Assembly: GCF_021310995.1 (NCBI RefSeq)
Contig: NZ_CP054150.1
Location: forward strand, 372,001-436,000
Direction of reading: 5' to 3'
Origin: Agrobacterium vaccinii
Lineage (GTDB): Bacteria; Pseudomonadota; Alphaproteobacteria; Rhizobiales; Rhizobiaceae
Length of the DNA: 64,000 nt
The notes under the pieces are model-generated. The model had not been told where the DNA came from, did no database searches, and saw nothing but the letters and a program-made list of their open reading frames with translations. Below are positions 1 through 9,215 of this stretch, piece by piece. The position numbers and the translations under genes are program-made. The stretch's first letter is position 1. Every line of letters begins with the position of its first letter.

Positions 1-68
1 GCAAGAAGCTCGGCTTCGATCCGATCGATTCCAAGCGGTTTCTGGGTTACTGCATCGACTGGAGCTAA
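1..68 (+). CDS. 3' end of a CDS, probably the Rem motility regulator
   Basis: The window opens inside a reading frame that gives about 21 residues ending FLGYCIDWS and then TAA at 66-68. Only the carboxy end is visible, so the family cannot be read from the sequence. In rhizobia the gene directly before flgE is usually rem, an OmpR-type activator of exponential-phase motility genes. The call rests on that context plus the strong terminator just downstream. It could be another flagellar-cluster gene. Confidence 0.5.
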   Translation, partial: KKLGFDPIDSKRFLGYCIDWS

Positions 69-131
69 ACACGCTCTGCCCCGAAATCCTTAAACAGGTT
101 TTGGAGAAACACATGCAAATCTATCGTTGAC

Positions 132-169
132 ACGCCGTGGGTTCAAACAGCCCGCGGCGTTTTTCTTTC
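132..169 (+). terminator. Rho-independent terminator after the first gene
   Basis: A 10-bp stem (132-141 with 151-160, one G-T pair) and a 9-base loop are followed by TTTTCTTT. It sits 64 bases after the stop of the first gene and about 180 bases before flgE, so flgE should have its own promoter in 170-348. I could not identify that promoter by eye. Confidence 0.85.
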
Positions 170-348
170 AACCAATTTCATACATCAGTTGCGGTCGCGG
201 CCACCGACAGTTGCTCAAACACTCGACGCCAGGAATGGTTCCGCCCGGTTTTTTCTTTTTTCCAGATATTCTCAATCAGCGAAAAACAGACAGCCTCACG
301 CAAGGCACACATCCTAGTTTCGCTATAGTTAAGAACAGAGGATTCGAG

Positions 349-1611
349 ATGAGCCTTTTTGGAACGATGAAGACCGCCGTATCCGGTATGAATGCCCAGT
401 CCAACAAATTGGGCACAGTCGGCGACAACATCGCGAACGCCAGCACGACCGGCTACAAAAGCGCATCGACAGCTTTTTCCTCGCTCGTCTTGAACACCGG
501 CGGTGGCGGCGGCAACTACAATTCCGGCGGCGTCGATACAAAGGTGAAGTATTCGATTTCCCAGGCTGGCGCGACCGTCGCGACGCAATCTAACACCGAC
601 CTTGCCATCAATGGCGACGGCTTCTTCGTTGTTCAGGACTCGGCAGGCAGCATTTTCCTGACGCGTGCCGGCTCCTTTACCGCAGATGACAACGGCAACC
701 TTGTCAACGACTCGGGCTTCACGCTTCTGGGTTACCAAAACAATGGAACAACGCCCACGACTGTCGTTAACAGCTATGATGGTCTGGTTCCCGTAAACAT
801 CGGTGCTAACGGTTTGACCGCGACCGCTTCCACGAAGGGCTCGTTGGAGGGTAACCTCAATCAGTCTGCTGAGGTCGTAAGCGTTCTTCCAAGTGACAAA
901 GATGCCAATGTCGATCTCACTGAAAGCGGCATCTTGAAGACGTCGATGACCGGTTACAACGCCTATGGCGCAACCGTGAAATATGACTTTTACTTCGCCA
1001 AGACCGATACTGATACTTGGGAAGTGACGGTCTATGATGCTTCAAAATCGACCAATGGCGGCTTCCCATATTCTGAGGACCCGGTCGCTGGTCCTGAGAC
1101 AATGTCCTATGATATCGGTAAACTAGCCGATCCTGAGACGATTACGATCGATGACGTTAATAACGATCTCAGTATTACCATTGACCTTTCTGCCATGACG
1201 CAGCTGTCGGGCAAATCAACGGGTGATGGCGGTAACATCAACGGTAACCCAGCGGAAGCGGTACAATCCGTATCCGTTTCGGCCGATGGCACCGTTTACG
1301 CCAACTATGCCAAATCCGCTGCTCGTGCACTCTACCAGATTCCGCTGGCTGATGTCGCAAGCCCCGACAATCTGAGTGTCCTTTCAGGAAACGTTTTCCA
1401 GACGAGCGCCGAATCCGGTGTCGTAACACTTGGCTTCGCCGGGACCTCCGGTTTCGGCAACATCAATTCCAAGCAGCTGGAATCGTCCAACGTCGATACC
1501 GCGACCGAGCTGACGGAAATGATCCAGGCTCAGCGCAGCTACACCGCAAACTCCAAGGTCTTCCAGACGGGTTCCGATCTGATGGAAACTCTCATCAATC
1601 TGGTACGATAA
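349..1611 (+). CDS. flgE: Flagellar hook protein FlgE
   Basis: FlgE is the subunit of the hook, the universal joint between basal body and filament, exported through the flagellar type III apparatus. The product is 420 aa. Residues about 8-36 form the N-terminal rod/hook signature (AVSGMNAQSNKL, GDNIANASTTGYK). The centre is a variable Gly/Ser/Thr-rich domain. The end is the conserved C-terminal helix (LESSNVDTATELTEMIQAQ). ATG 349 is chosen over the longer open frame from 127 because the family begins MSLFGTM and AGAGGATTCGAG precedes it. It is the first gene of flgE-flgK-flgL-flaF-flbT-flgD-fliQ. Confidence 0.95.
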   Translation: MSLFGTMKTAVSGMNAQSNKLGTVGDNIANASTTGYKSASTAFSSLVLNTGGGGGNYNSGGVDTKVKYSISQAGATVATQSNTDLAINGDGFFVVQDSAGSIFLTRAGSFTADDNGNLVNDSGFTLLGYQNNGTTPTTVVNSYDGLVPVNIGANGLTATASTKGSLEGNLNQSAEVVSVLPSDKDANVDLTESGILKTSMTGYNAYGATVKYDFYFAKTDTDTWEVTVYDASKSTNGGFPYSEDPVAGPETMSYDIGKLADPETITIDDVNNDLSITIDLSAMTQLSGKSTGDGGNINGNPAEAVQSVSVSADGTVYANYAKSAARALYQIPLADVASPDNLSVLSGNVFQTSAESGVVTLGFAGTSGFGNINSKQLESSNVDTATELTEMIQAQRSYTANSKVFQTGSDLMETLINLVR

Positions 1612-1630
1612 CGTTTTAGAGGACGGGTGA

Positions 1631-3073
1631 ATGTCGCTAGCATCGGCGCTTAATACGACGAAGGCAACTCTGAGCAATAATGCTGTTCAGAGCGGCATCG
1701 TCTCGAACAATATATCGTCTGCCAGCAACGCGGATTATAATCGCCGGACTGCGATCACCACCACAAACACCTCGACAGGCGCGATCACGGTCAAGCTTGA
1801 GCGGACTGAAGATGCGGCACTCTTGAAGCAGACGCTGTCTGCAACGTCTGACGATGCAGGCAAGCAGACGTTCCTCGATGGCATGAATTCGCTGAGTGTT
1901 CTTCTCGGCGGCGACGAATATTCGGCAGCTCCGTCCTCTTACCTTGCTGCCCTCCAGGAGGCCATGCAGACCTATGCGGCATCTCCGGGCGACGTAACCC
2001 TGGCATCTGCGGCCATTAGCGCTGCGAGCGATGTTGCCAACTCGTTGAACACATCCACCCAGTCTCTTCAGCAGTTGAGAGCGGATGCCGATACGGAAAT
2101 CGACACGACGGTCAAAAAGCTGAACCAGCTTCTGGCCGATTTCGAGACGGCCAACAACGCCGTCAAATCCGCCACAGCCTCTGGCGGCGATCCGAACAAT
2201 GCGCTCGACCAGCGAGAAGGCCTGCTGAAACAGATTTCCGGTATCGTCGGGATTTCAACGTCGGCTCGCGCCAACAACGATCTCATCATCTACACGGCAG
2301 ACGGCACTACGCTGTTCGAAACAACAGCTCGCAAAGTGTCGTTCGATTCACAGTCTGCCTATGACACGACCGCGACTGGCAGCGGCGTCTACATCGACGG
2401 CGTTGCGGTCAAGACAGGGTCCGGCAGCAACACCGATGCGAAGGGCAGCCTTCCCGCACTTCTGCAATTGCGCGATGAGGTTTACCCGACCTATCAGTCG
2501 CAGCTGGATGAAATAGCACGCACCTTGATGGGTGCTTTCTCGGAAACGGACGCTGGTGGCGATCCTATCGCCGGACTGTTCACGACCTCAGATGGTTCGG
2601 ACGTCGATTTTGCCACAGCCGAAATCGTGCCCGGTCTGGCAGGTCTGATCAAGGTTTCTGCTGATGCCCTGGCATCTCCGACCAAGCTTCGTGACGGCAG
2701 CATTGCCGGCGACACGCCCAACACCGACAGCTCTTCCGGCTATTCCGAGCTGCTGTACAAATACGCTGCTGCGCTGAACTCCCAGGTCGATTTTGACCCA
2801 AAGGCTGGCATTTCCACCAATGTCTCGCTGCTCAGCTTCGCATCCGACTCCGTCGGCTTCGTTGAAGAATATCGCAGCAACGCGACGACGGCTGCCGAAA
2901 GCACATCGGCCATGTTGAACAAGTCGAAGGAGGCCTACTCCAATTCGACTGGCGTCAACCTGGACGAAGAACTGATCCAGATGCTGGATATCGAACAGTC
3001 CTACAAGGCTGCGGCAAAGTTGATGTCGACCATCGACGAGCTTTTGAAGACACTGATGGAGGCTGCGGGCTGA
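1631..3073 (+). CDS. flgK: Flagellar hook-associated protein 1 FlgK
   Basis: FlgK forms the first junction ring between hook and filament. The 480-aa product has the N-terminal helix with VSNNISSASNADYNRR and a C-terminal helix ending in an LDIEQSYKAAAKLMSTIDEL-type segment, both typical of axial proteins. It is shorter than the enteric protein (about 547 aa), the difference lying in the variable middle. An AGAGGA ribosome site precedes ATG 1631. It starts 19 bases after flgE and is followed after one base by flgL, so the three are probably co-transcribed and made in stoichiometric series. Confidence 0.93.
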   Translation: MSLASALNTTKATLSNNAVQSGIVSNNISSASNADYNRRTAITTTNTSTGAITVKLERTEDAALLKQTLSATSDDAGKQTFLDGMNSLSVLLGGDEYSAAPSSYLAALQEAMQTYAASPGDVTLASAAISAASDVANSLNTSTQSLQQLRADADTEIDTTVKKLNQLLADFETANNAVKSATASGGDPNNALDQREGLLKQISGIVGISTSARANNDLIIYTADGTTLFETTARKVSFDSQSAYDTTATGSGVYIDGVAVKTGSGSNTDAKGSLPALLQLRDEVYPTYQSQLDEIARTLMGAFSETDAGGDPIAGLFTTSDGSDVDFATAEIVPGLAGLIKVSADALASPTKLRDGSIAGDTPNTDSSSGYSELLYKYAAALNSQVDFDPKAGISTNVSLLSFASDSVGFVEEYRSNATTAAESTSAMLNKSKEAYSNSTGVNLDEELIQMLDIEQSYKAAAKLMSTIDELLKTLMEAAG

Positions 3074-3074
3074 T

Positions 3075-4088
3075 ATGAAAACGACACCGATTTCTTCCCT
3101 TTCTATTAGCAGCGCCATGCAATTAACCGTTTCCAACGCGCAGACGGAGATCACCAAGTTGCAGACAGAAGCCGTGACCGGAACCTATGCGGATGTGGGC
3201 CTCGAGCTGGGCACACGGACATCCACCAGCGTGGACTACAACCGCGAAAGCAGCCGTCTGCAATCCATCATGGACTCCAATTCCATCGCCGAACAGCGCA
3301 TGGATGCGTCGCAGCTGGCCATGGAAAACATGTCGTCTTCCGCGCAAAGCCTTCTGAACTCGGTCATCGCGCTCAGCGGCAACACCGATGCCAGCAGCCT
3401 CAGCGTTGCCAAGACGACGGCCATGTCCACGCTCGAAAATTTCGTCAGCTACTCGAACACTTCGGTCAACGGCGAGTTCCTGTTCTCCGGCATCAACACC
3501 GATGTTCAGACGTTGAGCGACACGTTCATCCCCGACATTACTGCGGACTTCAATGCGGCCTTTACGGCGCAGTTCCCGGACCCTTCTGCGGTGACCGCGG
3601 ATGACATGAAAACCTTCCTCGCCGACTATCAGGACGGCCTCGACTGGTCTGCCTGGACCGGTGCTTCGGAAGCCACCATGAACAGCCGCATTAGTACTTC
3701 GGAAACCGTATCTACATCCACTACGGCCAATTCCGACGGTTTCAAAAACCTCGTGCTGGCAAGTGTGATATCCTCGCAGCTGGTAAATTCCGGATTGAAC
3801 GCAAGTGCGCTGGCCGTCGTCAACGACACCACCACGAGCCTGGCCGGGTCGGCTATTTCCGGCATCGACACCCAGCGCTCGCAGATCGGCCTGTCGCAGG
3901 AGCGCGTGGAAAAGGCGAATACCTATATGAGCGCCCAGAAAACCATCATCGACACACAGCTGAACAACCTGATCGGCGTCGATACGTATGAGGCCTCCAC
4001 GCGCCTGACGACCCTGCTCAATCAGGTCGAGACGTCCTACAGCATCACATCCAAAATTCAGGGCCTCAGCCTTGTGAACTATCTCTGA
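3075..4088 (+). CDS. flgL: Flagellar hook-associated protein 3 FlgL
   Basis: FlgL is the second hook-filament junction protein and belongs to the flagellin-like family. The 337-aa product has flagellin-type coiled-coil ends: residues 12-80 match the N-terminal domain (SAMQLTVSNAQTEITKLQTE) and the last 80 residues match the C-terminal domain. The middle carries VNGEFLFSGINTD, a motif typical of FlgL. It starts one base after the flgK stop. A 56-base gap separates it from flaF. Confidence 0.93.
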   Translation: MKTTPISSLSISSAMQLTVSNAQTEITKLQTEAVTGTYADVGLELGTRTSTSVDYNRESSRLQSIMDSNSIAEQRMDASQLAMENMSSSAQSLLNSVIALSGNTDASSLSVAKTTAMSTLENFVSYSNTSVNGEFLFSGINTDVQTLSDTFIPDITADFNAAFTAQFPDPSAVTADDMKTFLADYQDGLDWSAWTGASEATMNSRISTSETVSTSTTANSDGFKNLVLASVISSQLVNSGLNASALAVVNDTTTSLAGSAISGIDTQRSQIGLSQERVEKANTYMSAQKTIIDTQLNNLIGVDTYEASTRLTTLLNQVETSYSITSKIQGLSLVNYL

Positions 4089-4144
4089 CGAAAACACTCA
4101 AACGCCTATGACGGGTGCCGGTTAAGACCATGAAGGAAAGATGA

Positions 4145-4492
4145 ATGTTCCAGTTTTCATACGCGGAGATAATGGAGGATGACCCCAATATCGCCCGGGA
4201 TAGGGAAAGACAGGTTCTTGAGCGATCGATTGAACTTCTTGCTGCCGCCAAGGCGCATGATCACTACGGTAAAGACGGCATAGAAGCCGTTTTCTACACA
4301 CGACGCGTTTGGACCAGGCTCATAGACGACCTTAAACAGCCGGAAAATGAGCTGCCTGTTGAACTAAAAGCCAACCTGATATCCATCGCTATCTGGATTC
4401 TGAGAGAATGCGAGCAGATACGCAAACGTAATTCGAAGAATTATCAGGGCATTATCGACGTTACAACCATCATCAAGGATGGATTAAAATGA
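4145..4492 (+). CDS. flaF: Flagellin biosynthesis regulator FlaF
   Basis: FlaF is a small cytoplasmic alphaproteobacterial protein needed for flagellin synthesis or secretion, working with FlbT. The 115-aa product is largely helical and carries the typical central segment ([19 protein letters not shown]) and an [10 protein letters not shown] helix. AAGGAAAG lies upstream of the ATG at 4145. The stop overlaps the flbT start by four bases (ATGA), a sign of translational coupling between these functional partners. Confidence 0.92.
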   Translation: MFQFSYAEIMEDDPNIARDRERQVLERSIELLAAAKAHDHYGKDGIEAVFYTRRVWTRLIDDLKQPENELPVELKANLISIAIWILRECEQIRKRNSKNYQGIIDVTTIIKDGLK

Positions 4493-4938
4493 AAAGTACG
4501 CTGCGGATCTCTTTGAAGTCTGGGGAAAAAATCTTCATCAACGGCGCAGTTCTGCGCGTTGACCGGAAAGTATCTCTGGAATTCCTCAATGACGTAACAT
4601 TCCTTCTGGAAAACCACGTCCTGCAACTTGAGGACACCACAACGCCATTGCGGCAGCTCTACTTCATCGTCCAGATGATGCTGATCAACCCGGAAGGCAA
4701 GGAACAGTCCCTGACGCTGTTCCGCAAGTCGATCACCATGTTGCTGACGACGTTCAAGAACGAAGAAATTCGCTCGGAACTGAAGCGCATCGACGCCACG
4801 GTTTCCTCCGGTCGTCCGTTTGACGCCCTGAAGACCATCCGCGGCCTTTACGCCAAGGAAGAAGCCATTCTCAACAGTCACGAGATCACTCCAGCCGTGG
4901 TCAACGAACTCAAGCGGGAAATCGCACCATGGCGGTAG
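4489..4938 (+). CDS. flbT: Flagellin mRNA-binding repressor FlbT
   Basis: In Caulobacter FlbT binds the 5' leader of flagellin mRNA and couples flagellin translation to hook completion. The 149-aa product has the family start ([20 protein letters not shown]) and a helical second half. It overlaps flaF by four bases and flgD by ten bases, so the three genes are tightly coupled. No flagellin gene lies in this window, so the presumed mRNA target is encoded elsewhere. Confidence 0.93.
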   Translation: MKSTLRISLKSGEKIFINGAVLRVDRKVSLEFLNDVTFLLENHVLQLEDTTTPLRQLYFIVQMMLINPEGKEQSLTLFRKSITMLLTTFKNEEIRSELKRIDATVSSGRPFDALKTIRGLYAKEEAILNSHEITPAVVNELKREIAPWR

Positions 4939-5366
4939 ACGGCGTAACGGGCACGACAGCAGCGGCAAACACCGCGTCCACAACATCAGCGTCAAAGACG
5001 GATGGTGCGAAGGCATCGCTGGACTATGATAATTTTCTGCAGCTGCTGATCGCGCAGATGAAGAACCAGGATCCAACGGACCCTATGGATGCCAGCGAAC
5101 AGGTCGCGCAGCTCGCAACCTTCTCGCAGGTGGAACAGTCCATCAAGATGAACACCAATCTTGAAAGCCTGCTTTCCGTCAACACGCTGTCCAATGCGTC
5201 TTCCTATATCGGCAAGACACTGACCAGCGCAGACGAGAAGACCACCGGCGTCGTTGCCTCCATCAAGGTGACATCCGAGGGATTGACGGCCACCACGACA
5301 TCAGGTGGCACGATCGCCATCACGTCCGGCATCAAAATTGCCGACACGCCGCAGACCACGTCTTAA
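4929..5366 (+). CDS. flgD: Basal-body rod modification (hook cap) protein FlgD
   Basis: FlgD caps the growing hook and is needed for hook polymerisation. The 145-aa product contains the conserved N-terminal FlgD segment: [19 protein letters not shown] at about 31-49, then [19 protein letters not shown]. It ends soon after a short beta-rich region. It is much shorter than the enteric protein (about 230 aa), lacking most of the C-terminal tudor/FnIII-like domains, as is usual in rhizobia. ATG 4929 overlaps the end of flbT. Confidence 0.92.
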   Translation: MAVDGVTGTTAAANTASTTSASKTDGAKASLDYDNFLQLLIAQMKNQDPTDPMDASEQVAQLATFSQVEQSIKMNTNLESLLSVNTLSNASSYIGKTLTSADEKTTGVVASIKVTSEGLTATTTSGGTIAITSGIKIADTPQTTS

Positions 5367-5473
5367 CGGCCCGTCGCGAATCATATACCGCTCTATGAAG
5401 ACGGAAACGGCGTCACTGAAACTTTGAGACTTTCTTCGGCTTCGTGACGCCGATTACCCCGAGCGGGACTGAG

Positions 5474-5740
5474 ATGAACGAGGCCGACGCTCTCGATATT
5501 ATGCAGAATGCAATCTGGACAGTCCTGATCGCATCTGGCCCCGCCGTGCTCGCAGCCATGACAGTCGGCATCATCATCGCTTTCATTCAGGCGCTGACGC
5601 AGATTCAGGAAATGACGCTCACCTTCGTCCCCAAGATCATCGCTGTCATGGTCGCAATCGGCATCACAGCCCCTTTCGTCGGCGCCCAGATCGCCATGTT
5701 CACGAATATGGTGTTTTCCCGGGTTCAGTCGGGTTTTTAA
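5474..5740 (+). CDS. fliQ: Flagellar export gate protein FliQ
   Basis: FliQ is a two-helix subunit of the FliPQR export gate in the inner membrane. The 88-aa product has two hydrophobic helices (about 15-40 and 53-78) around the family segment FIQALTQIQEMTLTFVPK. Length and motif are normal. The start at 5474 (MNEADALDIM) is preferred over the in-frame ATG at 5444 because it matches the family start and follows GGGACTGAG. The usual downstream partners flhA and fliR are not adjacent here; they resume at 15233 after a housekeeping block. Confidence 0.93.
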   Translation: MNEADALDIMQNAIWTVLIASGPAVLAAMTVGIIIAFIQALTQIQEMTLTFVPKIIAVMVAIGITAPFVGAQIAMFTNMVFSRVQSGF

Positions 5741-5939
5741 TGTGAGGGGTGGCGTGGCGCCACTCAAGATAATATCTCGTCCCAACGCCTCGACATACAC
5801 AGCAAGGACACAGTGTTCTTGACTTCGAGCACAATATTTCTTATTTATTTCTTCAGGCACGCTGACTTAAATGTCGCTGTCATGTCAACCAAGGCTTAGC
5901 GGTTTTGGTCTCGTACACCACGGTAATGGACAACACATC

Positions 5940-5963
5940 AAGGCCCGGCGAAAGCTGGGCCTT
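5940..5963 (-). terminator. GAAA/TTTC-loop hairpin at the end of the orphan gene
   Basis: AAGGCCC (5940-5946) pairs with GGGCCTT (5957-5963) and the stem extends inward to a four-base loop. The hairpin overlaps the TAA stop of the minus-strand gene ending at 5962. The sequence after it on the minus strand is only weakly T-rich, so termination is possible but not certain. Confidence 0.45.
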
Positions 5964-6510
5964 ATGCTTTTGGAGTGCGAGTTTTTTCGAAAATACATTT
6001 CCTGGCGAAATAGCTCAGTGTTTTGCGGCTGATACCTTTTTGGTTGATCAGTTTTGCATGACACGACAGGATTTCCATGCGCACTGATCGGCCATCATCC
6101 AAAGGCTGAAAACAATAGACGACTGCCCAGACCTCATTGTCGGCCGTCTCGATAAAAATAAGATTGTCTATCCCGCCATAGCTTTTTGAAACATGCGTCA
6201 GACTATTTGCGATGATGTGCTGCGCGATCAAAGCCGGAAGCGCCTTCGACATATCGTAGCGTTTCAAATCGAGCGCCCTTTTCGTGCCATGGTGATCAAT
6301 GGCGTGGTGTTCTTCTCCGTGCTTCGCCCGCTCCGTGTAGACATGGTTTGAAAAAACGACCTCAACTGCGAGGTCGGTATTTTTGTCCGTACCCTTGCCG
6401 GGAATAGACGCAGAGAAGGCCCGAAGGTGGGCCAAGTCATAGACGTTGCCGTCTACCGTAACGGTGAATGGTCGGATGGGATGCTCACAAAACCGATATA
6501 TAGATGGCAA
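5962..6510 (-). CDS. Hypothetical protein at the fliQ/tRNA-Thr junction
   Basis: I do not recognise this family. The 182-aa product is mixed alpha/beta, with the segments FTVTVDGNVYDLAHLRAF, HGEEHHAIDHHGTK and DNEVWAVVYCFQPLDD, and has no signal peptide or membrane helix. Base composition looks more AT-rich than the neighbours. The only start near the 5' end is TTG 6510, directly after an in-frame stop, so the true start may lie further in. It stands alone between fliQ and tRNA-Thr, a typical place for strain-specific cargo. It points toward fliQ and is probably transcribed on its own. Confidence 0.6.
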   Translation of the reverse strand: MPSIYRFCEHPIRPFTVTVDGNVYDLAHLRAFSASIPGKGTDKNTDLAVEVVFSNHVYTERAKHGEEHHAIDHHGTKRALDLKRYDMSKALPALIAQHIIANSLTHVSKSYGGIDNLIFIETADNEVWAVVYCFQPLDDGRSVRMEILSCHAKLINQKGISRKTLSYFARKCIFEKTRTPKA

Positions 6511-6573
6511 CGTCTAGCATCAACCAATAGTTGTTGACGGTCGATTATGTCATGTCAATATGATTTTGGAAAA

Positions 6574-6648
<75 letters not shown>

Positions 6649-6819
6649 ATCCGATGCCGAAGCAGGTGCTTCACATCAAGTTGGGGCCTATTGCCATAGG
6701 TTTATGACGAGCGCAAGCCGCAATTTGAGACTTCGTCATTCCATTCAGTAAAAATCGGTAGTGAGCCAAAAGCCGGTGGGGGCTATTGAAAAGGCGGAAA
6801 TTCGGCTAGGGATGCGGAT

Positions 6820-7044
6820 ATGGATAAGGATCACGATGTTTTAGCGGATAATGCGGCGGTGCCTTCCGGCCAGAACGGTCCCGGTGACAGGGCAAAGCGG
6901 CAGGAGGCTGAGCGCAAGGCGCGGGCGGCGAAGAAGCTGCGCGAAAACCTTGCGCGCCGCAAAAGCCAAGCGCGGGCGCGCCGGGCAGGCGAAGCGGATG
7001 AGACAATTGGTCTACCCGCCGCAAAAACGGACGAATCGTGCTGA
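6820..7044 (+). CDS. Small basic conserved protein upstream of murA
   Basis: This 74-aa protein has an acidic, disordered start and a strongly basic helical second half (residues 25-55, with LRENLARRKSQARARRAG). From memory, small proteins with an LRENLxRRKxQAR core precede murA in many Rhizobiales, which supports it as a real gene rather than a chance frame. Function is unknown; the charge suggests binding of nucleic acid or ribosome. ATG 6820 is the first plausible start. A frame on the opposite strand also covers this stretch but shows no family signature. Confidence 0.65.
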   Translation: MDKDHDVLADNAAVPSGQNGPGDRAKRQEAERKARAAKKLRENLARRKSQARARRAGEADETIGLPAAKTDESC

Positions 7045-7153
7045 CAAGAAATATGCATCAGAAATTTGAAATGGAATTGCGTTTCCTCTACTGCATAATC
7101 CAACGGATCACGCGGCAGACCCGCCGCTTAAGCCATTTCAGCTAGATATCTCA

Positions 7154-7171
7154 AACGAACGCTCGTTCGTT
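7154..7171. promoter_or_regulatory. Perfect inverted repeat upstream of murA (operator candidate)
   Basis: AACGAACG-CT-CGTTCGTT is an 8-bp perfect inverted repeat with a 2-bp centre, 42 bases before the murA ATG. Size and symmetry resemble operators of TetR-type repressors. It has no T-run and is not a terminator. Whether it controls murA is an inference. Confidence 0.5.
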
Positions 7172-7213
7172 GCAAGCACTCAGGAAAGGCGGGCGCAATG
7201 CCCGTAGGGACGT

Positions 7214-8506
7214 ATGGATCGCATCAGAATAACCGGCGGGAACGAACTCAACGGCATCATCCCCATTTCAGGCGCAAAGAACGCGGCTTTGCCGTTGATG
7301 ATTGCGTCATTGATGACGAGCGATACGCTGACGCTGGAAAACGTGCCGCATCTGGCAGACGTCGAACAGCTCATCCGCATTCTGGGCAACCACGGTGTCG
7401 ATATCTCGGTCAATGGCCGTCGCGAAAGCCAGGGCGAGGGCTATTCCCGCACAGTGCATTTCACCTGCCGCACCATCGTAGACACCACGGCTCCCTATGA
7501 GCTCGTGTCGAAGATGCGCGCAAGCTTCTGGGTTATCGGCCCGCTTCTGGCACGTAACGGCCAAGCACGTGTCTCCTTGCCCGGCGGCTGCGCCATCGGC
7601 ACCCGCCCGGTCGATCTGTTCATCGAGGGTCTGGAAGCCCTTGGTGCCAAAATGGAAATCGACGGCGGCTACATCAATGCGACGGCTCCATCAGGCGGCC
7701 TTATCGGCGCGACCTACACATTCCCGAAAGTCTCGGTCGGCGCAACGCATGTGATGTTGATGGCAGCCTCGCTGGCACGCGGGACCACGGTCATTCACAA
7801 CGCGGCGCGTGAGCCTGAAGTGGTCGATCTTGCCGATTGCCTCAAGGCCATGGGTGCGAAAATCGAAGGTGCCGGGACCTCTACCATCACCATCGAAGGT
7901 GTCACCTCGCTGTCCGGCGCGCGCCACCGGGTGTTGCCCGACCGTATCGAAACCGGCACCTACGCCATGGCGGTTGCCATGACGGGTGGCGATGTTCTCC
8001 TGGAAGGCACGCGCGCGTCTCTGCTCGACAATGCGCTCGATACGCTGAAGCTTGCCGGTGCGACCATCACGGAAACGGAGTCCGGCCTGCGCGTGGTGCG
8101 CAATGGCAATGGCATCCACCCCGTGGATGTCGTGACGGAGCCGTTCCCCGGCTTCCCGACCGACCTTCAGGCGCAGTTCATGGCGCTGATGACGATGGCG
8201 CAGGGCGTCTCGCACATTACCGAGACGATTTTCGAAAACCGCTTCATGCACGTGCAGGAACTGGCGCGTCTCGGTGCGAAGATTTCTCTCTCCGGTCAGA
8301 TGGCCCGCATCGAAGGCGTATCTCGCCTCAAGGGTGCACCGGTCATGGCAACGGATCTGCGCGCCTCGGTATCGCTGGTGATCGCGGGTCTGGTGGCGGA
8401 AGGCGAAACGATGGTGTCGCGCGTCTACCATCTCGACCGTGGCTTCGAGCGGCTGGAAGAGAAGCTCAACCGCTGCGGCGCGCAGGTTGAGCGCGTCAGC
8501 GACTAA
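7214..8506 (+). CDS. murA: UDP-N-acetylglucosamine 1-carboxyvinyltransferase MurA
   Basis: MurA transfers enolpyruvate from PEP to UDP-GlcNAc, the first committed step of peptidoglycan synthesis, in the cytoplasm. The 430-aa length is normal. Lys22-Asn23 in [10 protein letters not shown] binds substrate. Cys126 in the [12 protein letters not shown] loop is the nucleophile that is the target of fosfomycin, so this is the Cys-type, fosfomycin-sensitive form by sequence. The ATG at 7214 follows a weak GTAGGGA site. DUF2948 and hisD follow in the same direction. Confidence 0.97.
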   Translation: MDRIRITGGNELNGIIPISGAKNAALPLMIASLMTSDTLTLENVPHLADVEQLIRILGNHGVDISVNGRRESQGEGYSRTVHFTCRTIVDTTAPYELVSKMRASFWVIGPLLARNGQARVSLPGGCAIGTRPVDLFIEGLEALGAKMEIDGGYINATAPSGGLIGATYTFPKVSVGATHVMLMAASLARGTTVIHNAAREPEVVDLADCLKAMGAKIEGAGTSTITIEGVTSLSGARHRVLPDRIETGTYAMAVAMTGGDVLLEGTRASLLDNALDTLKLAGATITETESGLRVVRNGNGIHPVDVVTEPFPGFPTDLQAQFMALMTMAQGVSHITETIFENRFMHVQELARLGAKISLSGQMARIEGVSRLKGAPVMATDLRASVSLVIAGLVAEGETMVSRVYHLDRGFERLEEKLNRCGAQVERVSD

Positions 8507-8629
8507 TACTGTCCTTTCATCGAGGCCCGCTGGTTGCAGATCGGGCCTCGACTGCCTATCTCCAAGTCATATTTGGATATAGGCGAGCCTCTCGTGCAGA
8601 GGACTCCGCACAAGGAGGGCATAGACACG

Positions 8630-9067
8630 ATGAGTGGCCTTAAATTGATGGCGCTGGATGGGGAAGACCTCTCCGTTATCTCCACACACATGCAGGACAG
8701 CGTCTTCAAGCTGAAAGACGTGTCCTTTGACCGCAAGCACGGTCAGTTTCTTCTCTCCGCCAACCGTTTCGTGTGGGAAAGCGTGGCCAAAAAGGGTCAA
8801 GCGCCGGAACGCTGCCGCAGTGTGCTGGCGCTCAAGCGGGTCGGCAATGTGCGGTCCAACGGGTTCAACCGCGACAACCGCGAAGAGGTACATTCGCTGC
8901 TGGCGGTACAGTTCAGCCAGAACGGTGAAGGACCTGACGGGACGGTGGAACTGACGCTTTCGGGCGGCGGCGCAATTGCACTCGACGTGGAATGCATCGA
9001 GGCGCAATTGGCCGATGTCAGCGGTGGTTGGGAAACGACGTCCAAGCCGCACCACCCGGAAGACTGA
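8630..9067 (+). CDS. DUF2948 family protein
   Basis: This 145-aa cytoplasmic protein has the features I recall for DUF2948: LKLMALDGEDLSVISTHMQD at the start, then KFDRKHGQFLL-type and ERCRSVLALKRV-type segments, and SGGGAIALDVECIEAQLAD near the end. Function is unknown. The start at 8630 is chosen because it follows a strong AAGGAGGG site; the frame is open from 8534 without one. It stands between murA and hisD, a conserved position in Rhizobiales as I recall. Confidence 0.85.
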   Translation: MSGLKLMALDGEDLSVISTHMQDSVFKLKDVSFDRKHGQFLLSANRFVWESVAKKGQAPERCRSVLALKRVGNVRSNGFNRDNREEVHSLLAVQFSQNGEGPDGTVELTLSGGGAIALDVECIEAQLADVSGGWETTSKPHHPED

Positions 9068-9215
9068 ACCAATCCATTTCTTATCATCCAGGCGGACAGG
9101 AATTGCCTTGCCCGCCTGTTTTAATTTATGCCACATACCCAAGAGCGCATGCGTCAGCATGCAGGACAAGCATTTTGCCCCGCCCATTGGACGGGGCCGC
9201 AAGAGGGTAGGTTAC

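Noticed and set aside
114..131. Tiny five-codon frame after a GGAG site, upstream of the first terminator
   Set aside because: Too short to judge and without conserved features. It could be chance. I see no attenuation structure linked to it, because the terminator serves the upstream gene.
6659..6672. Short inverted repeat GAAGCA-GG-TGCTTC next to tRNA-Thr
   Set aside because: Only six pairs with a two-base centre; too short to separate from chance, and not followed by a T-run.
9068..9215. Extension of HisD upstream to 8976
   Set aside because: The extension overlaps DUF2948 in another frame and lacks HisD similarity; a GTG with a good ribosome site at 9216 gives the normal length.
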